A program made the translations under genes and the position numbers. This document shows positions 20,385 to 28,925 of a DNA stretch of 64,000 bases, in pieces; position 1 is the first letter of the stretch, and each line of letters starts with the position of its first letter. Source of the DNA: Phytohabitans flavus (lineage in GTDB: Bacteria > Actinomycetota > Actinomycetes > Mycobacteriales > Micromonosporaceae); the NCBI RefSeq assembly GCF_011764545.1, contig NZ_AP022870.1, positions 5,316,001 through 5,380,000 of the forward strand, written 5' to 3'. The notes below the pieces were generated by a model. The model was not told the origin of the DNA. It saw only the letters and a list, made by a program, of their open reading frames with translations, and ran no database searches.

Positions 20385-20957
20385 GTGCCCAGAGTGAGCC
20401 AGGACCAGCTCGACGCGCGGCGGCAGGAGATCCTCGCCGCCGCCCGCGCCTGTTTCGCTCGGCACGGGTACGAGGGTGCCACGGTCCGCCGCTTGGAGGA
20501 AGAGACCGGCCTCTCGCGCGGCGCGATCTTCCACCACTTCCGGGACAAGGAGTCGCTCTTCCTCGCGGTGGCCGAGGACGACGCCGCCGCGATGGTGGAA
20601 ACCGTCGCGCGCAACGGCCTCGTGCAGGTGATGCGCGACCTGCTCGCCCGCGCCGACTCGACCGAGACGGCCGGGTGGCTGGGTAGCCAGCTGGAGGTGT
20701 CGCGGCGGCTGCGCACCGACCCGGCGTTCGCGAAGCGGTGGGCGCAGCGCTCGCAGGCCATCACCGACGCCACCCACGAGCGCCTCCGGCGCCAGCGCGA
20801 CGCGGGCGTGCTCCGCGAGGACGTACCGCTCGACCTGCTGACCCAGTTTCTCGAGCTGGCGTACGACGGGCTGGTCCTCCACCTCGCCACCGGACGGCCA
20901 CCGGGCGACCTCGGAAGGGTACTCGACGTTGTCGAAGAGGCCGTACGGAAGGCGTGA
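20385..20957 (+). CDS. acnR: TetR-family repressor, AcnR-like
   Basis: A 190-residue regulator. The N-terminal helix-turn-helix (RQEILAAARACFARHGYEGA then LSRGAIFHHFRDKESLFLA) and the next segment VARNGLVQVMRDLL closely match corynebacterial AcnR, the repressor of aconitase that senses citrate-Mg. The C-terminal segment DVPLDLLTQFLELAYDGLV also aligns with AcnR. The start is GTG 20385, though other starts are possible. Unlike the usual acn-acnR adjacency, the gene lies 5.9 kb from acnA, with the protease/intein gene and others in between. Function is inferred from similarity recalled, not computed. Confidence 0.8.
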   Translation: MPRVSQDQLDARRQEILAAARACFARHGYEGATVRRLEEETGLSRGAIFHHFRDKESLFLAVAEDDAAAMVETVARNGLVQVMRDLLARADSTETAGWLGSQLEVSRRLRTDPAFAKRWAQRSQAITDATHERLRRQRDAGVLREDVPLDLLTQFLELAYDGLVLHLATGRPPGDLGRVLDVVEEAVRKA

Positions 20958-20980
20958 CAGCCTGCTCCACACTGGGGCGC

Positions 20981-21856
20981 ATGGAGACGGTTCTCGCCGC
21001 GGCGGGTGACACCTGGGGGATTCCCGGGTCGACCTTCGCGGCAAGCTTCGCCGGCGCCGCCGCCGTACTGTTGATCGCCGCATTGATCCACCGGATCGTG
21101 CTCTTCTCCGGCCGCCACACCCCCGTCGACCGGCTCGGCCCCCAGCAGGCCGCATACCTCAACGGCGGCGACAAGCTCGCCGTCTACTCCTCCCTCGCCG
21201 GCCTCCGGGCTACCAACGCGATCGCCGCCCTCCCCGGCCGTACGCTCGTCGCGTCCGGCCCGATGCCGCCCAACGTCACCCCGCTGGACCAGGCCGTGTA
21301 CCACGCCGCCAGCCAGCACGTCCGCGCCCGCGACGTGGTAAACGACCAGTGGGTGCGTACGGCGCTCGCCGAGCTCCGCGACGACCTGGAGCGGCGCGGC
21401 CTCGCCAGGGACCGGCACACGCGGAAGGCCGCGCGGGCGGTGCCTTTCCTGATGCTGGCGCTGGCTGGCCTCGGTGGGGTGCGGATGATCGCGGGCGCCG
21501 CGAACGGCAAGCCGGTGGGTATCCTGGCCGCCCTGGTCATTGTCATGGCCTTCCTCGCGTTGTTCTTCATCGGCTCGATCCGTCCCGTTACCCGCGCGGG
21601 CGGGCGGACGCTCGGCGAAATGCGCCGCCAGCACGCGTACCTCTCTCCCTCGATGACACCGGCCTGGGCCACTTACGGGGCGGCTGGGCTCGCTCTGAGC
21701 GTCGGCCTGTACGGTTCGACGACCCTTTGGCAGGCGGATGCCGCCTTCGCCAAGGAAGCCGAGGTTCAGCGCTACCTCGCTTCGGGCGGGGGCAGCGGCG
21801 GCGGCAGTTGCAGCGGTGGCGGCGGTTGCGGCGGCGGAGGAGGTTGCGGCGGATGA
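20981..21856 (+). CDS. TIGR04222 domain membrane protein with Gly/Cys-rich tail
   Basis: A 291-residue membrane protein starting at ATG 20981. A first hydrophobic helix lies near residues 17-37 (FAGAAAVLLIAALIHRIVLF), a cytoplasmic TIGR04222-type domain follows (LGPQQAAYLNGGDKLAVYSS), then two more helices (about 147-165 and 173-195) and a further hydrophobic segment near 235. The last ~23 residues are almost only Gly, Ser and Cys, with three Cys (SCSGGGGC, then GGGGGC). Its stop overlaps the start of the DUF692 gene (ATGA), so the two are translationally coupled. A Cys/Gly tail beside a DUF692 enzyme suggests that the tail is a modification substrate, as in MNIO-dependent RiPPs; this is inference. 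Confidence 0.8.
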   Translation: METVLAAAGDTWGIPGSTFAASFAGAAAVLLIAALIHRIVLFSGRHTPVDRLGPQQAAYLNGGDKLAVYSSLAGLRATNAIAALPGRTLVASGPMPPNVTPLDQAVYHAASQHVRARDVVNDQWVRTALAELRDDLERRGLARDRHTRKAARAVPFLMLALAGLGGVRMIAGAANGKPVGILAALVIVMAFLALFFIGSIRPVTRAGGRTLGEMRRQHAYLSPSMTPAWATYGAAGLALSVGLYGSTTLWQADAAFAKEAEVQRYLASGGGSGGGSCSGGGGCGGGGGCGG

Positions 21857-22689
21857 CCGGCTCTACCGGCGAGGCCGGCTCGTACGGCGTCGGGATCGGG
21901 TGGCGGCCGGAGATCGCCGGGTTCGTGGCCGCGCTGCCCGGCCTCCGCTTCACCGAGGTGATCGCCGAGTCGGTGCCGGCCTCCGGGCCCGTGCCGGCTC
22001 CGCTCGCCACCCTGCGCGAGGCTGGCACCGCGGTCATCCCGCACGGCGTACGGCTCTCGCTGGGCGGTGCCGAGCCCGTCGACCCCGCCCGCGTCGCTCA
22101 TCTGGCCGCCGCCGCGCGGCAGCTTGACGCGCCGCTGGTGAGCGAGCACATCGCGTTCGTCCGCGCGGGCGGCCTCGAAGCCGGTCACCTGCTCCCCCTC
22201 CCCCGCAGCCGCGAGGCGGTCGACGCCGTGGTCGCCAACGTGGCCCGTACCCAGGCCGAGCTGCCGGTGCCGATCGCCCTCGAACCGATCGCCGCCATCT
22301 TCGACTGGCCCGACGACGAGCTGGACGAGGCGGCGTTCCTCAGCGAGATCCTCGACCGCACCGGCGCGCTGCTGCTGCTCGACATCGCCAACGTGTACGC
22401 CAACGCCCGCAACCGGGGCGCCGAGCCCACCGACCTGCTCGACCGGCTGCCGCTCGACCGCGTCGCGTACGTACACGTGGCCGGCGGCGCCGAGCACGAC
22501 GGCATCTACCACGACACCCACACGCACGCGGTACCGCAAGAGGTGCTCGACCTCGTCACCGAGCTCTGCGCCCGGCACCGCCCCCCGGCCCTGCTGCTCG
22601 AACGCGACGGCCACTACCCGCCCGCCGACACCCTCCGCACGGAGCTCGACGCGATCGCGACCGCCTCCGGCTACCCGGTGGTGACGTGA
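21853..22689 (+). CDS. DUF692 multinuclear non-haem iron oxidase (MNIO, MbnB-like)
   Basis: A 278-residue TIM-barrel enzyme (GVGIGWRPEIAGFVAAL at the start). Likely metal-ligand segments are present: His in IPHGVRLSLGG, Glu/His in VSEHIAFVR, Glu in ALEPIAAIF, Asp/Asn in LLLLDIANVYANA, the His cluster VHVAGGAEHD...DTHTHAVP, and Glu in LLLERDGHYP. DUF692 enzymes such as MbnB use two or three irons to modify Cys residues of peptides (oxazolone/thioamide formation, Cys excision, thiooxazole formation). The ATG at 21853 overlaps the upstream stop and the downstream GTG overlaps its stop, so three genes form one coupled unit. The likely substrate is the Cys-bearing tail of the upstream protein. Confidence 0.86.
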   Translation: MTGSTGEAGSYGVGIGWRPEIAGFVAALPGLRFTEVIAESVPASGPVPAPLATLREAGTAVIPHGVRLSLGGAEPVDPARVAHLAAAARQLDAPLVSEHIAFVRAGGLEAGHLLPLPRSREAVDAVVANVARTQAELPVPIALEPIAAIFDWPDDELDEAAFLSEILDRTGALLLLDIANVYANARNRGAEPTDLLDRLPLDRVAYVHVAGGAEHDGIYHDTHTHAVPQEVLDLVTELCARHRPPALLLERDGHYPPADTLRTELDAIATASGYPVVT

Positions 22690-23048
22690 CCCGCCCCGAG
22701 GACTCACTCGCCGAGCGCCAGGCCGCCCTTGTCGCCGCGCTCGTCGCCGGCGCACCGATCCCGGACGGCTTCGACCCGCGCCTGATCGACACGGCCCGGC
22801 GGGCGTTGCTGCGCAAGCGTTCCAGCGAGGTGGCCCGGCACTGGCCGATGCTCGCCGCCTCGTTCGGCGAGCGGTGGCCAACGGTCTTCGCCGAGTGGGC
22901 CGAAGCCCGCCCAACCCGAGGCTCCTTCCAAGACGGCCTAGCCCTAGCCCGCTCGCTCCCCCTAACCGACCTCGCCGCAGAAGAGCTAGCCGCCCACCAG
23001 TCCACCCCTTGGACCCGCCTCCTCCGCCGCCTCCGCCCCCGCCCCTGA
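22686..23048 (+). CDS. Small partner protein of the DUF692 enzyme
   Basis: A 120-residue, mostly helical protein (begins TRPEDSLAERQAALVAALV; later RHWPMLAASFGERWPTVFAE). MNIO enzymes usually need a small partner that recognises the precursor (for example MbnC with MbnB); position, size and coupling suggest that role here. The GTG at 22686 overlaps the DUF692 stop (GTGA). The C-terminus is Arg/Pro-rich. I do not recognise a named domain with certainty. A long inverted repeat follows immediately, probably ending the transcript. Confidence 0.7.
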   Translation: MTRPEDSLAERQAALVAALVAGAPIPDGFDPRLIDTARRALLRKRSSEVARHWPMLAASFGERWPTVFAEWAEARPTRGSFQDGLALARSLPLTDLAAEELAAHQSTPWTRLLRRLRPRP

Positions 23049-23050
23049 AA

Positions 23051-23112
23051 GTTGATCAGGGAGTTCGTGGGCGTGTCGGCCGGCGCGTCGCCCCACCAAC
23101 TCCCTGATCAAC
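23051..23112. terminator. Inverted repeat ending the DUF692 operon
   Basis: GTTGATCAGGGAGTT and AACTCCCTGATCAAC are perfect 15-bp complements separated by 32 bp. It lies 3 bp after the partner-gene stop and about 30 bp before the SDR start. Likely a terminator or processing hairpin; similar GTTGATCA-type words recur in related genomes, from memory. Confidence 0.65.
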
Positions 23113-23144
23113 CCCCGCACAAAACAGATGGCAGGATCGACCTC

Positions 23145-23906
23145 GTGGATCTGGGGCTTAACGGGCGTGTCTATGTGCTTAGCGGGGCTTCGCGGGGGCT
23201 TGGCTACGCCACCGCTGAGTGTTTGGTTGCCGATGGGGCTTGCGTTGTGATCTCGGCGCGGTCTGTTGAGGCCGTGACAGCGGCGGTCGAGCGGCTGGGC
23301 GTGCCGGACCAGGCGATGGGCGTGGCGGCCGACCTCGGTGACCCCCTGGCCGCCGAACGGTTGGTGACGGCGGCGCGGGAGCGGTTCGGGCGGATCGACG
23401 GGGCGCTGATCTCGGTGGGCGGGCCGCCGCGGGGCAGCGCCGCCGCACTGGAGGACGCGCAGTGGCGGAAGTCGTTCGAGACGGTGTTCCTGGGCACGGT
23501 GCGATTGGCCCGCATAGCGGCCGAGGCGATCGGGCGGGACGGCGCGATCGGGCTGGTCCTCTCCACGTCGGTACGCAGCCCGATCGCCGGTCTCGGCCTC
23601 TCCAACGGCCTGCGCCCCGGCCTGGCCGGCGTGGCCAAGGACATGTCGGACGAGTACGCGCCGCGCGGCATCCGCGTCTTCAGCCTCCTGCCCGGCCGCA
23701 TCCTCACCGACCGCAACCGGGAGCTCTTCGAGGCGACCGGCGACCCGGAGCGCGCCCGGCTGGAGGCCGAGGCGGCGATCCCGATGGGCCGGCTGGGCGA
23801 GGCCGCCGAGTTCGGGCGGGTGGCCGCATTCCTGCTCTCACCGGCCGCGAGCTACGTGACGGGCATATCGATCCCGGTCGACGGCGGGGCCGTACGCTCG
23901 CTGTGA
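23145..23906 (+). CDS. SDR-family oxidoreductase, atypical active site
   Basis: A 253-residue Rossmann-fold short-chain dehydrogenase/reductase. The cofactor loop is VLSGASRGLGYATA, NAD(P) adenine contact about ADLGD, the NAG-equivalent is ISVGGPP and the C-terminus is YVTGISIPVDGG. The catalytic serine is in LSTSVRSP, but where YxxxK is expected the sequence reads SNGLR, so Tyr and Lys appear replaced by Ser and Arg. Such divergent SDRs exist, yet oxidoreductase activity is uncertain. The start is GTG 23145 (VDLGLNGRVYVL) with GGCAGGA upstream. Its stop overlaps the GTG of the Mug-like gene, so they are co-translated. Confidence 0.82.
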   Translation: MDLGLNGRVYVLSGASRGLGYATAECLVADGACVVISARSVEAVTAAVERLGVPDQAMGVAADLGDPLAAERLVTAARERFGRIDGALISVGGPPRGSAAALEDAQWRKSFETVFLGTVRLARIAAEAIGRDGAIGLVLSTSVRSPIAGLGLSNGLRPGLAGVAKDMSDEYAPRGIRVFSLLPGRILTDRNRELFEATGDPERARLEAEAAIPMGRLGEAAEFGRVAAFLLSPAASYVTGISIPVDGGAVRSL

Positions 23907-24460
23907 AGCCTACGAAGGAGCAGCTTGCCGCCGCGATCGACCGGACGCTCCCGGACGTGATCGCGCCTGGGCTGGCTGTGCTGTTCAGCGGCATCAACCC
24001 CGGCCTGTACTCCGCCGCCACCGGCCGCCACTTCGCCCGCCCGGGCAACCGCTTCTGGCCCGCGCTGCACCGCTCCGGCTTCACACCCCGGCAGCTGCGC
24101 CCGGACGAGCAGGAGGAGCTGCTCGGGTACGGACTGGGCATCACCAATGTCGCCGACCGCGCCACCGCCCGCGCCGAGGAGCTGAGCACACCGGAGCTGA
24201 TCGCCGGCGCCGAGCTGCTGACCGCCAAGGTGCGGCAATACCAGCCGGTGTGGCTGGCCGTGGTGGGCGTGACCGCGTACCGGACCGCGTACCGGCGTCC
24301 GAAGGCGACGTTCGGCGTGCAGCCCGAGACGATCGGCCCGACCCGGATCTGGGTGCTGCCCAACCCGAGCGGCCTCAACGCCCACTACACGCCGAACGCG
24401 CTGGCCGCGGAGTTCGCCCTGCTGCGCCATGCCGCTATGCCTCAGGAGTCGGTGGCGTAG
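23903..24460 (+). CDS. mug: G/U mismatch-specific DNA glycosylase (Mug family)
   Basis: A 185-residue uracil-DNA-glycosylase-superfamily enzyme removing uracil (and ethenocytosine) opposite guanine. The active-site motif is LFSGINPGLYSA, with Asn in the position that activates water in Mug/TDG, and the DNA-intercalation motif is LPNPSGLNAHY. The start is GTG 23903, overlapping the SDR stop. Its 3' end overlaps the convergent ABC exporter gene by 19 bp. It fits base-excision repair in a high-GC genome with frequent cytosine deamination. Confidence 0.88.
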   Translation: MKPTKEQLAAAIDRTLPDVIAPGLAVLFSGINPGLYSAATGRHFARPGNRFWPALHRSGFTPRQLRPDEQEELLGYGLGITNVADRATARAEELSTPELIAGAELLTAKVRQYQPVWLAVVGVTAYRTAYRRPKATFGVQPETIGPTRIWVLPNPSGLNAHYTPNALAAEFALLRHAAMPQESVA

Positions 24461-26391
24461 TCGCGGGGTGGGACGGTGACCGGCTCGGCGTGGTCGGTCT
24501 CGACGTACGGCATCGGCGAGTCGGCCACCGCGAACTGCGTGCGGTACAGCTCCGCATACAGCCCGCCGACCGCTACAAGCTCGTCGTGGCGGCCGCGCTC
24601 CACGATCTTGCCCTCGTCCAGCACCAGGATCTGGTCGGCGTCGCGGACCGTGGAGAGGCGGTGGGCGATCACCAGCGCGGTGCGGCCGGACAGGGCGACC
24701 GACAGGGCCCGCTGCACGGCCGCCTCGGACTCGGAGTCCAGGTGGGCGGTGGCCTCGTCGAGGATGACGATCGACGGCGCCTTGAGCAGGAGGCGGGCGA
24801 TCGCGATGCGCTGCTTCTCACCGCCGGAGAAGCGGTAGCCACGCTCGCCGACCATCGTCTCTAGGCCGTCCGGCAGCGAACGGACCAAATCCTCGACCTG
24901 GGCGCCGCGCAGCGCGGTCCACAGCTCGTCGTCGGTGGCGTCCGGCTTGGCGTACCGCAGGTTTTCCGAGATGGTCTCGTGGAAGAGGTGCGAGTCCTGG
25001 GTGACCACGCCGATGGTGTCGCGCAGCGACGCGAGCGTGGCGTCGCGGACGTCGACGCCGCCGACGAGCACCTGGCCGTCGGTCACGTCATACACGCGGG
25101 AGACCAGCATCGACGTCGTGCTCTTGCCGGCGCCGGAGGGGCCGACAAGCGCGACCATCTGCCCCGGCTCGACGGCGAACGACAGGCCGCGCAGCACCGG
25201 CTCGGAGGTCGTGCGGTCGAGGGTCACCACGTCCTCCAGCGAGGCGAGCGAGACCTCGGCGGCGGACGGGTAGCGGAACCGCACGTCGCGGAACTCCACC
25301 TGACCCGCGCCGGCCGGGATGGTGACCGCGTCCGGCTTTTCCGCGATCGACGGCTCCAGATCGAGGACCTCGAAGACCCGCTCGAACGAGACGAGCGCGC
25401 TCATCACGTCGACCCGCACGTTGGACAGTGCGGTCAGCGGCCCGTACAGCCGGGTGAGCAGCAGCGCGAGCGTCACGACGGTACCGGCGCTGACCGCGCC
25501 GCTGACGGCGAGCCAGCCGCCCAGCCCATACGTGAGGGCCTGGGCGAGCGAGGCGACGAGCAGCATCGCGACGAAGAACGTGCGCGAGTACATCGCGGAC
25601 TGGATGCCGATGTCGCGCACCCGCTCGGCCCGCTCGCCGAACCGCTTTGCCTCGGTGTCCGGCTGCCCGAAGAGCTTGACCAGCAGCGCGCCCGCCACGC
25701 CGAAGCGCTCGGTCATCGTGGCGTTCATCTTCGCGTCGAGGTCGTAGCTCTCCTTGGTGATCTCGGCGAGCCGCTTGCCCACCCGGCGCGCTGGGATGAT
25801 GAACACCGGCAGCATGACCAGCGAGATCGCGGTGATCTGCCACGACAGCGTGAACATGACGGCGGCCGTGAGCACGAGCTGGATCACGTTGCTCACGACG
25901 CCGGAGAGTGTGGACGTGAACGCCCGCTGGGCGCCCATCACGTCGTTGTTGAGGCGGCTGACCAGGGCGCCGGTCTGCGTACGGGTGAAGAACTGGAGCG
26001 GCATCCGCTGCACGTGGTCGTACACCTTCGTACGCAGGTCGAGGATGATGCCCTCGCCGATGCGTGCCGAGTACCACCGCTGGGCGAGCGAGAGCAGCGC
26101 GTCGAACACCGCGAGGCCGGCGATGAAGAGGGCCAGCCGCACCACCGTGCTGCCGGCGTCGCCACCGCCACGGGTGATCGTGTTGACCACGTCGCCGGCG
26201 AGGACCGGGGTGGCCACGCCGATGCCCGCGGAGATCACGACGGTGATCAGGAATACGACGATGTCCCGGCGGTAGGGCCGGGCGAACGACGTGATGCGCC
26301 TCGCCGTGCCGCTGGCGAGCCGGTGGCCGGCCACCTTGTCACGGGCACGCAGCGCCCGCAAGGTCTCCCAACCGCCCATGCCATACGACAC
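24442..26391 (-). CDS. ABC transporter, fused membrane/ATPase exporter
   Basis: A 649-residue half-transporter with six predicted transmembrane helices (from IVVFLITVVISAGIGVAT) and a C-terminal nucleotide-binding domain: Walker A GPSGAGKSTTS, signature FSGGEKQRIA and Walker B IVILDEATAHLD, H-loop VIAHRLST. It would act as a homodimer or heterodimer exporting lipids or drugs; no ABC partner is adjacent. An insertion (about ASLEDVVTLDRTTSEPV) lies between the membrane domain and the NBD strand. The start is GTG 26391 (MSYGMGGWETL). The 3' end overlaps the mug gene by 19 bp. Confidence 0.9.
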   Translation of the reverse strand: MSYGMGGWETLRALRARDKVAGHRLASGTARRITSFARPYRRDIVVFLITVVISAGIGVATPVLAGDVVNTITRGGGDAGSTVVRLALFIAGLAVFDALLSLAQRWYSARIGEGIILDLRTKVYDHVQRMPLQFFTRTQTGALVSRLNNDVMGAQRAFTSTLSGVVSNVIQLVLTAAVMFTLSWQITAISLVMLPVFIIPARRVGKRLAEITKESYDLDAKMNATMTERFGVAGALLVKLFGQPDTEAKRFGERAERVRDIGIQSAMYSRTFFVAMLLVASLAQALTYGLGGWLAVSGAVSAGTVVTLALLLTRLYGPLTALSNVRVDVMSALVSFERVFEVLDLEPSIAEKPDAVTIPAGAGQVEFRDVRFRYPSAAEVSLASLEDVVTLDRTTSEPVLRGLSFAVEPGQMVALVGPSGAGKSTTSMLVSRVYDVTDGQVLVGGVDVRDATLASLRDTIGVVTQDSHLFHETISENLRYAKPDATDDELWTALRGAQVEDLVRSLPDGLETMVGERGYRFSGGEKQRIAIARLLLKAPSIVILDEATAHLDSESEAAVQRALSVALSGRTALVIAHRLSTVRDADQILVLDEGKIVERGRHDELVAVGGLYAELYRTQFAVADSPMPYVETDHAEPVTVPPRDYATDS

Positions 26392-26478
26392 GCGTCACCT
26401 CCGCCTCAGCCTGGGACAAGTCTCCGTCCCCGGTATGACAGAACCCGTCACGTAAGCGGAGTGTTCCCGGACGGCCCC

Positions 26479-27243
26479 TTACTCGCCAACTCCGGCGAGA
26501 TCGCGGAAGCGGCGCACCTGCGCCTCCCGCTCGGCAAGGTCCTGCTCCTCGTACGTGCGGTCGGCGGCGGCCGCCAGCAGCGCCTTGACCTCCACTACCG
26601 CGTCCCGCGGGGCGGTCAGGAGGGCGGCGGCGAGGTCGCGCGCCGCCACGTCGAGATCGGCGCGGGGCACTACGCAATTGGCGATGCCGATCCGCTCGGC
26701 CTCCGCGGCGCTCATGCGGCGCCCGGTGACGCAGATTTCAAGTGCGCGTCCGTACCCGACGAGTTCCAGCAGCCGTTTGGTACCGCCGAGATCGGGTACG
26801 AGGCCGAGCGTCACCTCGGCCATGGACAGTTGTGCGTCGTCAGCGAGTACGCGCAGATCACACGCCAACGCGAGCTGGAATCCGGCGCCGATCGCATGAC
26901 CCTGGACGGCCGCGATGCTAAGGATGTCAGGGCGCCTGAACCACGTGAATCCCATTTGAAAAGCGTGAATGCGATCCATGCTTTCCGCTGGAGTGAGGCG
27001 GGCCATCTCCGTGAAAGAATTCGTCCCATCACTCGTCACTAGCGAAAGGTCCAACCCCGCGGAGAAGGCCCGTCCCTCGGCCCTCACGATTACGACCCGC
27101 ACATCACCGGGCAGGTCGCGGGAGAACTGGCACAACGCCGTCCACATCGCTGGCGTTTGCGCGTTGAGCACGTCGGGCCGGCACAACGTCACGGTCGCGA
27201 CCGGCCCGGCGCATTCCAGCCGAACACCACTGTCGGCGGTCAT
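26479..27243 (-). CDS. Enoyl-CoA hydratase/isomerase family protein
   Basis: A 254-residue crotonase-fold enzyme. The first oxyanion segment is GRAFSAGLDLS, the second is QGHAIGAGFQLALACDLR; the catalytic-region segment is LSMAEVTLGLVPDLGGTKRL, which keeps an acidic residue at the usual Glu site. Likely beta-oxidation or a related acyl-CoA reaction; the exact substrate cannot be told. The start is ATG 27243 and it is followed on the same strand by the ABC exporter 87 bp away, possibly a separate transcript. Confidence 0.88.
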   Translation of the reverse strand: MTADSGVRLECAGPVATVTLCRPDVLNAQTPAMWTALCQFSRDLPGDVRVVIVRAEGRAFSAGLDLSLVTSDGTNSFTEMARLTPAESMDRIHAFQMGFTWFRRPDILSIAAVQGHAIGAGFQLALACDLRVLADDAQLSMAEVTLGLVPDLGGTKRLLELVGYGRALEICVTGRRMSAAEAERIGIANCVVPRADLDVAARDLAAALLTAPRDAVVEVKALLAAAADRTYEEQDLAEREAQVRRFRDLAGVGE

Positions 27244-27289
27244 CGGGGGGATTCCGACAGCGGCAGGGTGCCGAACAGGCGAAAGGGAG

Positions 27290-27517
27290 TCACGCCTTCT
27301 TGCGGCGACGCGCGCCGCCGCGCTGGCGGAGTTGCACGCCCGACTCCGTCAGCACCCGGTGTACGAACCCGTACGAACGGCCGGTCGAGGCCGCCAGAGC
27401 ACGAATGCTCTCGCCGGACGTATACCGCTTGACCAGGTCTTTAGCGAGCGTCTGCCGCTCGGCCCCGACGATCCGGCGACCCTTCTCAGTGCTGGTGGCT
27501 GTGCCGGTGGCTGCCAT
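27290..27517 (-). CDS. Helix-turn-helix small DNA-binding protein
   Basis: A 75-residue basic protein with a single HTH: SGESIRALAASTGRSYGFVH, then the recognition/hinge VLTESGVQLRQRGG and a lysine/arginine tail ARRRKKA. A conserved, abundant type of small actinobacterial HTH protein; target unknown, possibly nucleoid-associated. ATG 27517 has a good ribosome site (GAGGAAT). It is divergent from the membrane-protein gene. Confidence 0.85.
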   Translation of the reverse strand: MAATGTATSTEKGRRIVGAERQTLAKDLVKRYTSGESIRALAASTGRSYGFVHRVLTESGVQLRQRGGARRRKKA

Positions 27518-27656
27518 GTTGATTCCTCACGTCCCAGACTGTGCGGTTTCTTTGCGGTCCTGTCTATTAGACCGCCTCGAACGATCATGCGCTAGATATC
27601 AACCCTTCGCCAAGCGACACGCACACCTTGTCGCCTACCCGATACCGTGGTGGGCC

Positions 27657-28841
27657 GTGACAAGCGAAGCGCGGGTGACGCGCTGGGACCTGTTCGTGTG
27701 GCTGGCTCTAGCCGCCACCGGACTCGCGTTCACCTGGCTGGCCGTACGGTTCGCCTCCCCACTCGGTACCGATGCCGCGCCTTTCCTAGGGACCTACCGG
27801 TCTAACGTCGGACCGGCGTCCTTGGTCGCGCCCGCGGTGGCGGCGACGGTACTCACAGTGGCCGCGCGCGGGTGGTGGGACCGCGCTCCGTGGCCAATTG
27901 TGCTGCTCACCGGCTATCTAGCGGGGCTAATGTGGACCTTTGCATTGGCCGTTGTCAACGGTGAGCGCGGCTTGTACGGACCGGCGAACCACCCCGGTGA
28001 GCCACCCGGCCCGGCCCTGGTCCTGCGGTGGATCCACCGCGCCGGGGTCACCGACCCGCTCGCCGTGGGGCTGCTGCTGACCGCCGTCGGCGCCCTCGTG
28101 GTGCCCCTGGTCCTGGCGGCGGTACGCAACGGGTGCGGCGACCTGGAGGCCCGGCGCTACCTACCCGTTGTGGCACTCGCCCCGTACGCCATCTGGATGG
28201 CCGCCAGCCTCGACGCCCTTGTCGCGGTCCTGGTCGCGGCCATGGTGACCGCGGGTGCCTGGGCCAGCGACCACCGGCGCACCGGACCGAAGGCGGGGCT
28301 CGGGGCGGTCACGGCCGGGCTGCTGCTGGGCGTGGCGGCGATGTTCTCGTTCGCCGTACCATGGATGGGCTTTTCTCTGGTTTGTCTTTATTTTGCGCGG
28401 CGGCGGGCCGCGCTGAACTTCTTCACCGGCCTCGGCGCCCTAGTACCGGTCGGCGTGGCGCAACTGCTCGGCTTCCGCTGGGTCGACGGCCTACTCGCCG
28501 CGCAACGCGAGCGGCCGGTGATCTGGTGGGGCGTGATCAGCCTGCTGGTCCTGCTCCTGGCCGCCGGGCCCGCGCTGGTCGCCAGCCTGCGAAAGATGCG
28601 CAACACACCCGGGTGGCCCTACCTGATCGGGTCAGGTGCGGCCATACTGTCCACCGTGCTCGCAGGGCTGGCCCGGGGCGGGGTGGAACACGCCTGGCTG
28701 ACATTCTTCCCATGGCTGACGGTCGCCGCCACCGCCCCGGCACGCCAGGCCGGCCCGCCCGTACCCGGCCCACTCCTGCTGGTCGGCGCGGGCGCCGCGA
28801 CCTCCATCGTGATCCGCGCCATACTCGTGCCCGCCAGCTAG
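27657..28841 (+). CDS. Polytopic membrane protein
   Basis: A 394-residue integral membrane protein with about nine hydrophobic helices (for example LFVWLALAATGLAFTWLAV, SLVAPAVAATVLTVAA, AVLVAAMVTAGAWA, ISLLVLLLAAGPALVA). The layout and loop GPANHPGEPPGPALV resemble membrane-embedded glycosyl/mannosyltransferase-like proteins of actinomycetes, but no catalytic motif can be assigned. The start is GTG 27657 (VTSEARVTRWDLF); no ribosome site is visible, so leaderless translation is possible. The 3' end leads into repeat copy D. Confidence 0.75.
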   Translation: MTSEARVTRWDLFVWLALAATGLAFTWLAVRFASPLGTDAAPFLGTYRSNVGPASLVAPAVAATVLTVAARGWWDRAPWPIVLLTGYLAGLMWTFALAVVNGERGLYGPANHPGEPPGPALVLRWIHRAGVTDPLAVGLLLTAVGALVVPLVLAAVRNGCGDLEARRYLPVVALAPYAIWMAASLDALVAVLVAAMVTAGAWASDHRRTGPKAGLGAVTAGLLLGVAAMFSFAVPWMGFSLVCLYFARRRAALNFFTGLGALVPVGVAQLLGFRWVDGLLAAQRERPVIWWGVISLLVLLLAAGPALVASLRKMRNTPGWPYLIGSGAAILSTVLAGLARGGVEHAWLTFFPWLTVAATAPARQAGPPVPGPLLLVGAGAATSIVIRAILVPAS

Positions 28842-28866
28842 ACGACCAATCCAAAGAGAAATATCA

Positions 28867-28925
28867 GAGCTACCGCGACGTCCGCGGTGGTCCAGACCGC
28901 CGCTCCCGCAGCCTCACCCTCCGCG
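28867..28925 (+). repeat. Dispersed convergent-3'-end repeat, copy D
   Basis: GAGCTACCGCGACGTCCGCG onward to CACCCTCCGCG, starting 26 bp after the membrane-protein stop. Very similar to copy A, with continuing similarity in TTTACACAACC. Confidence 0.85.
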
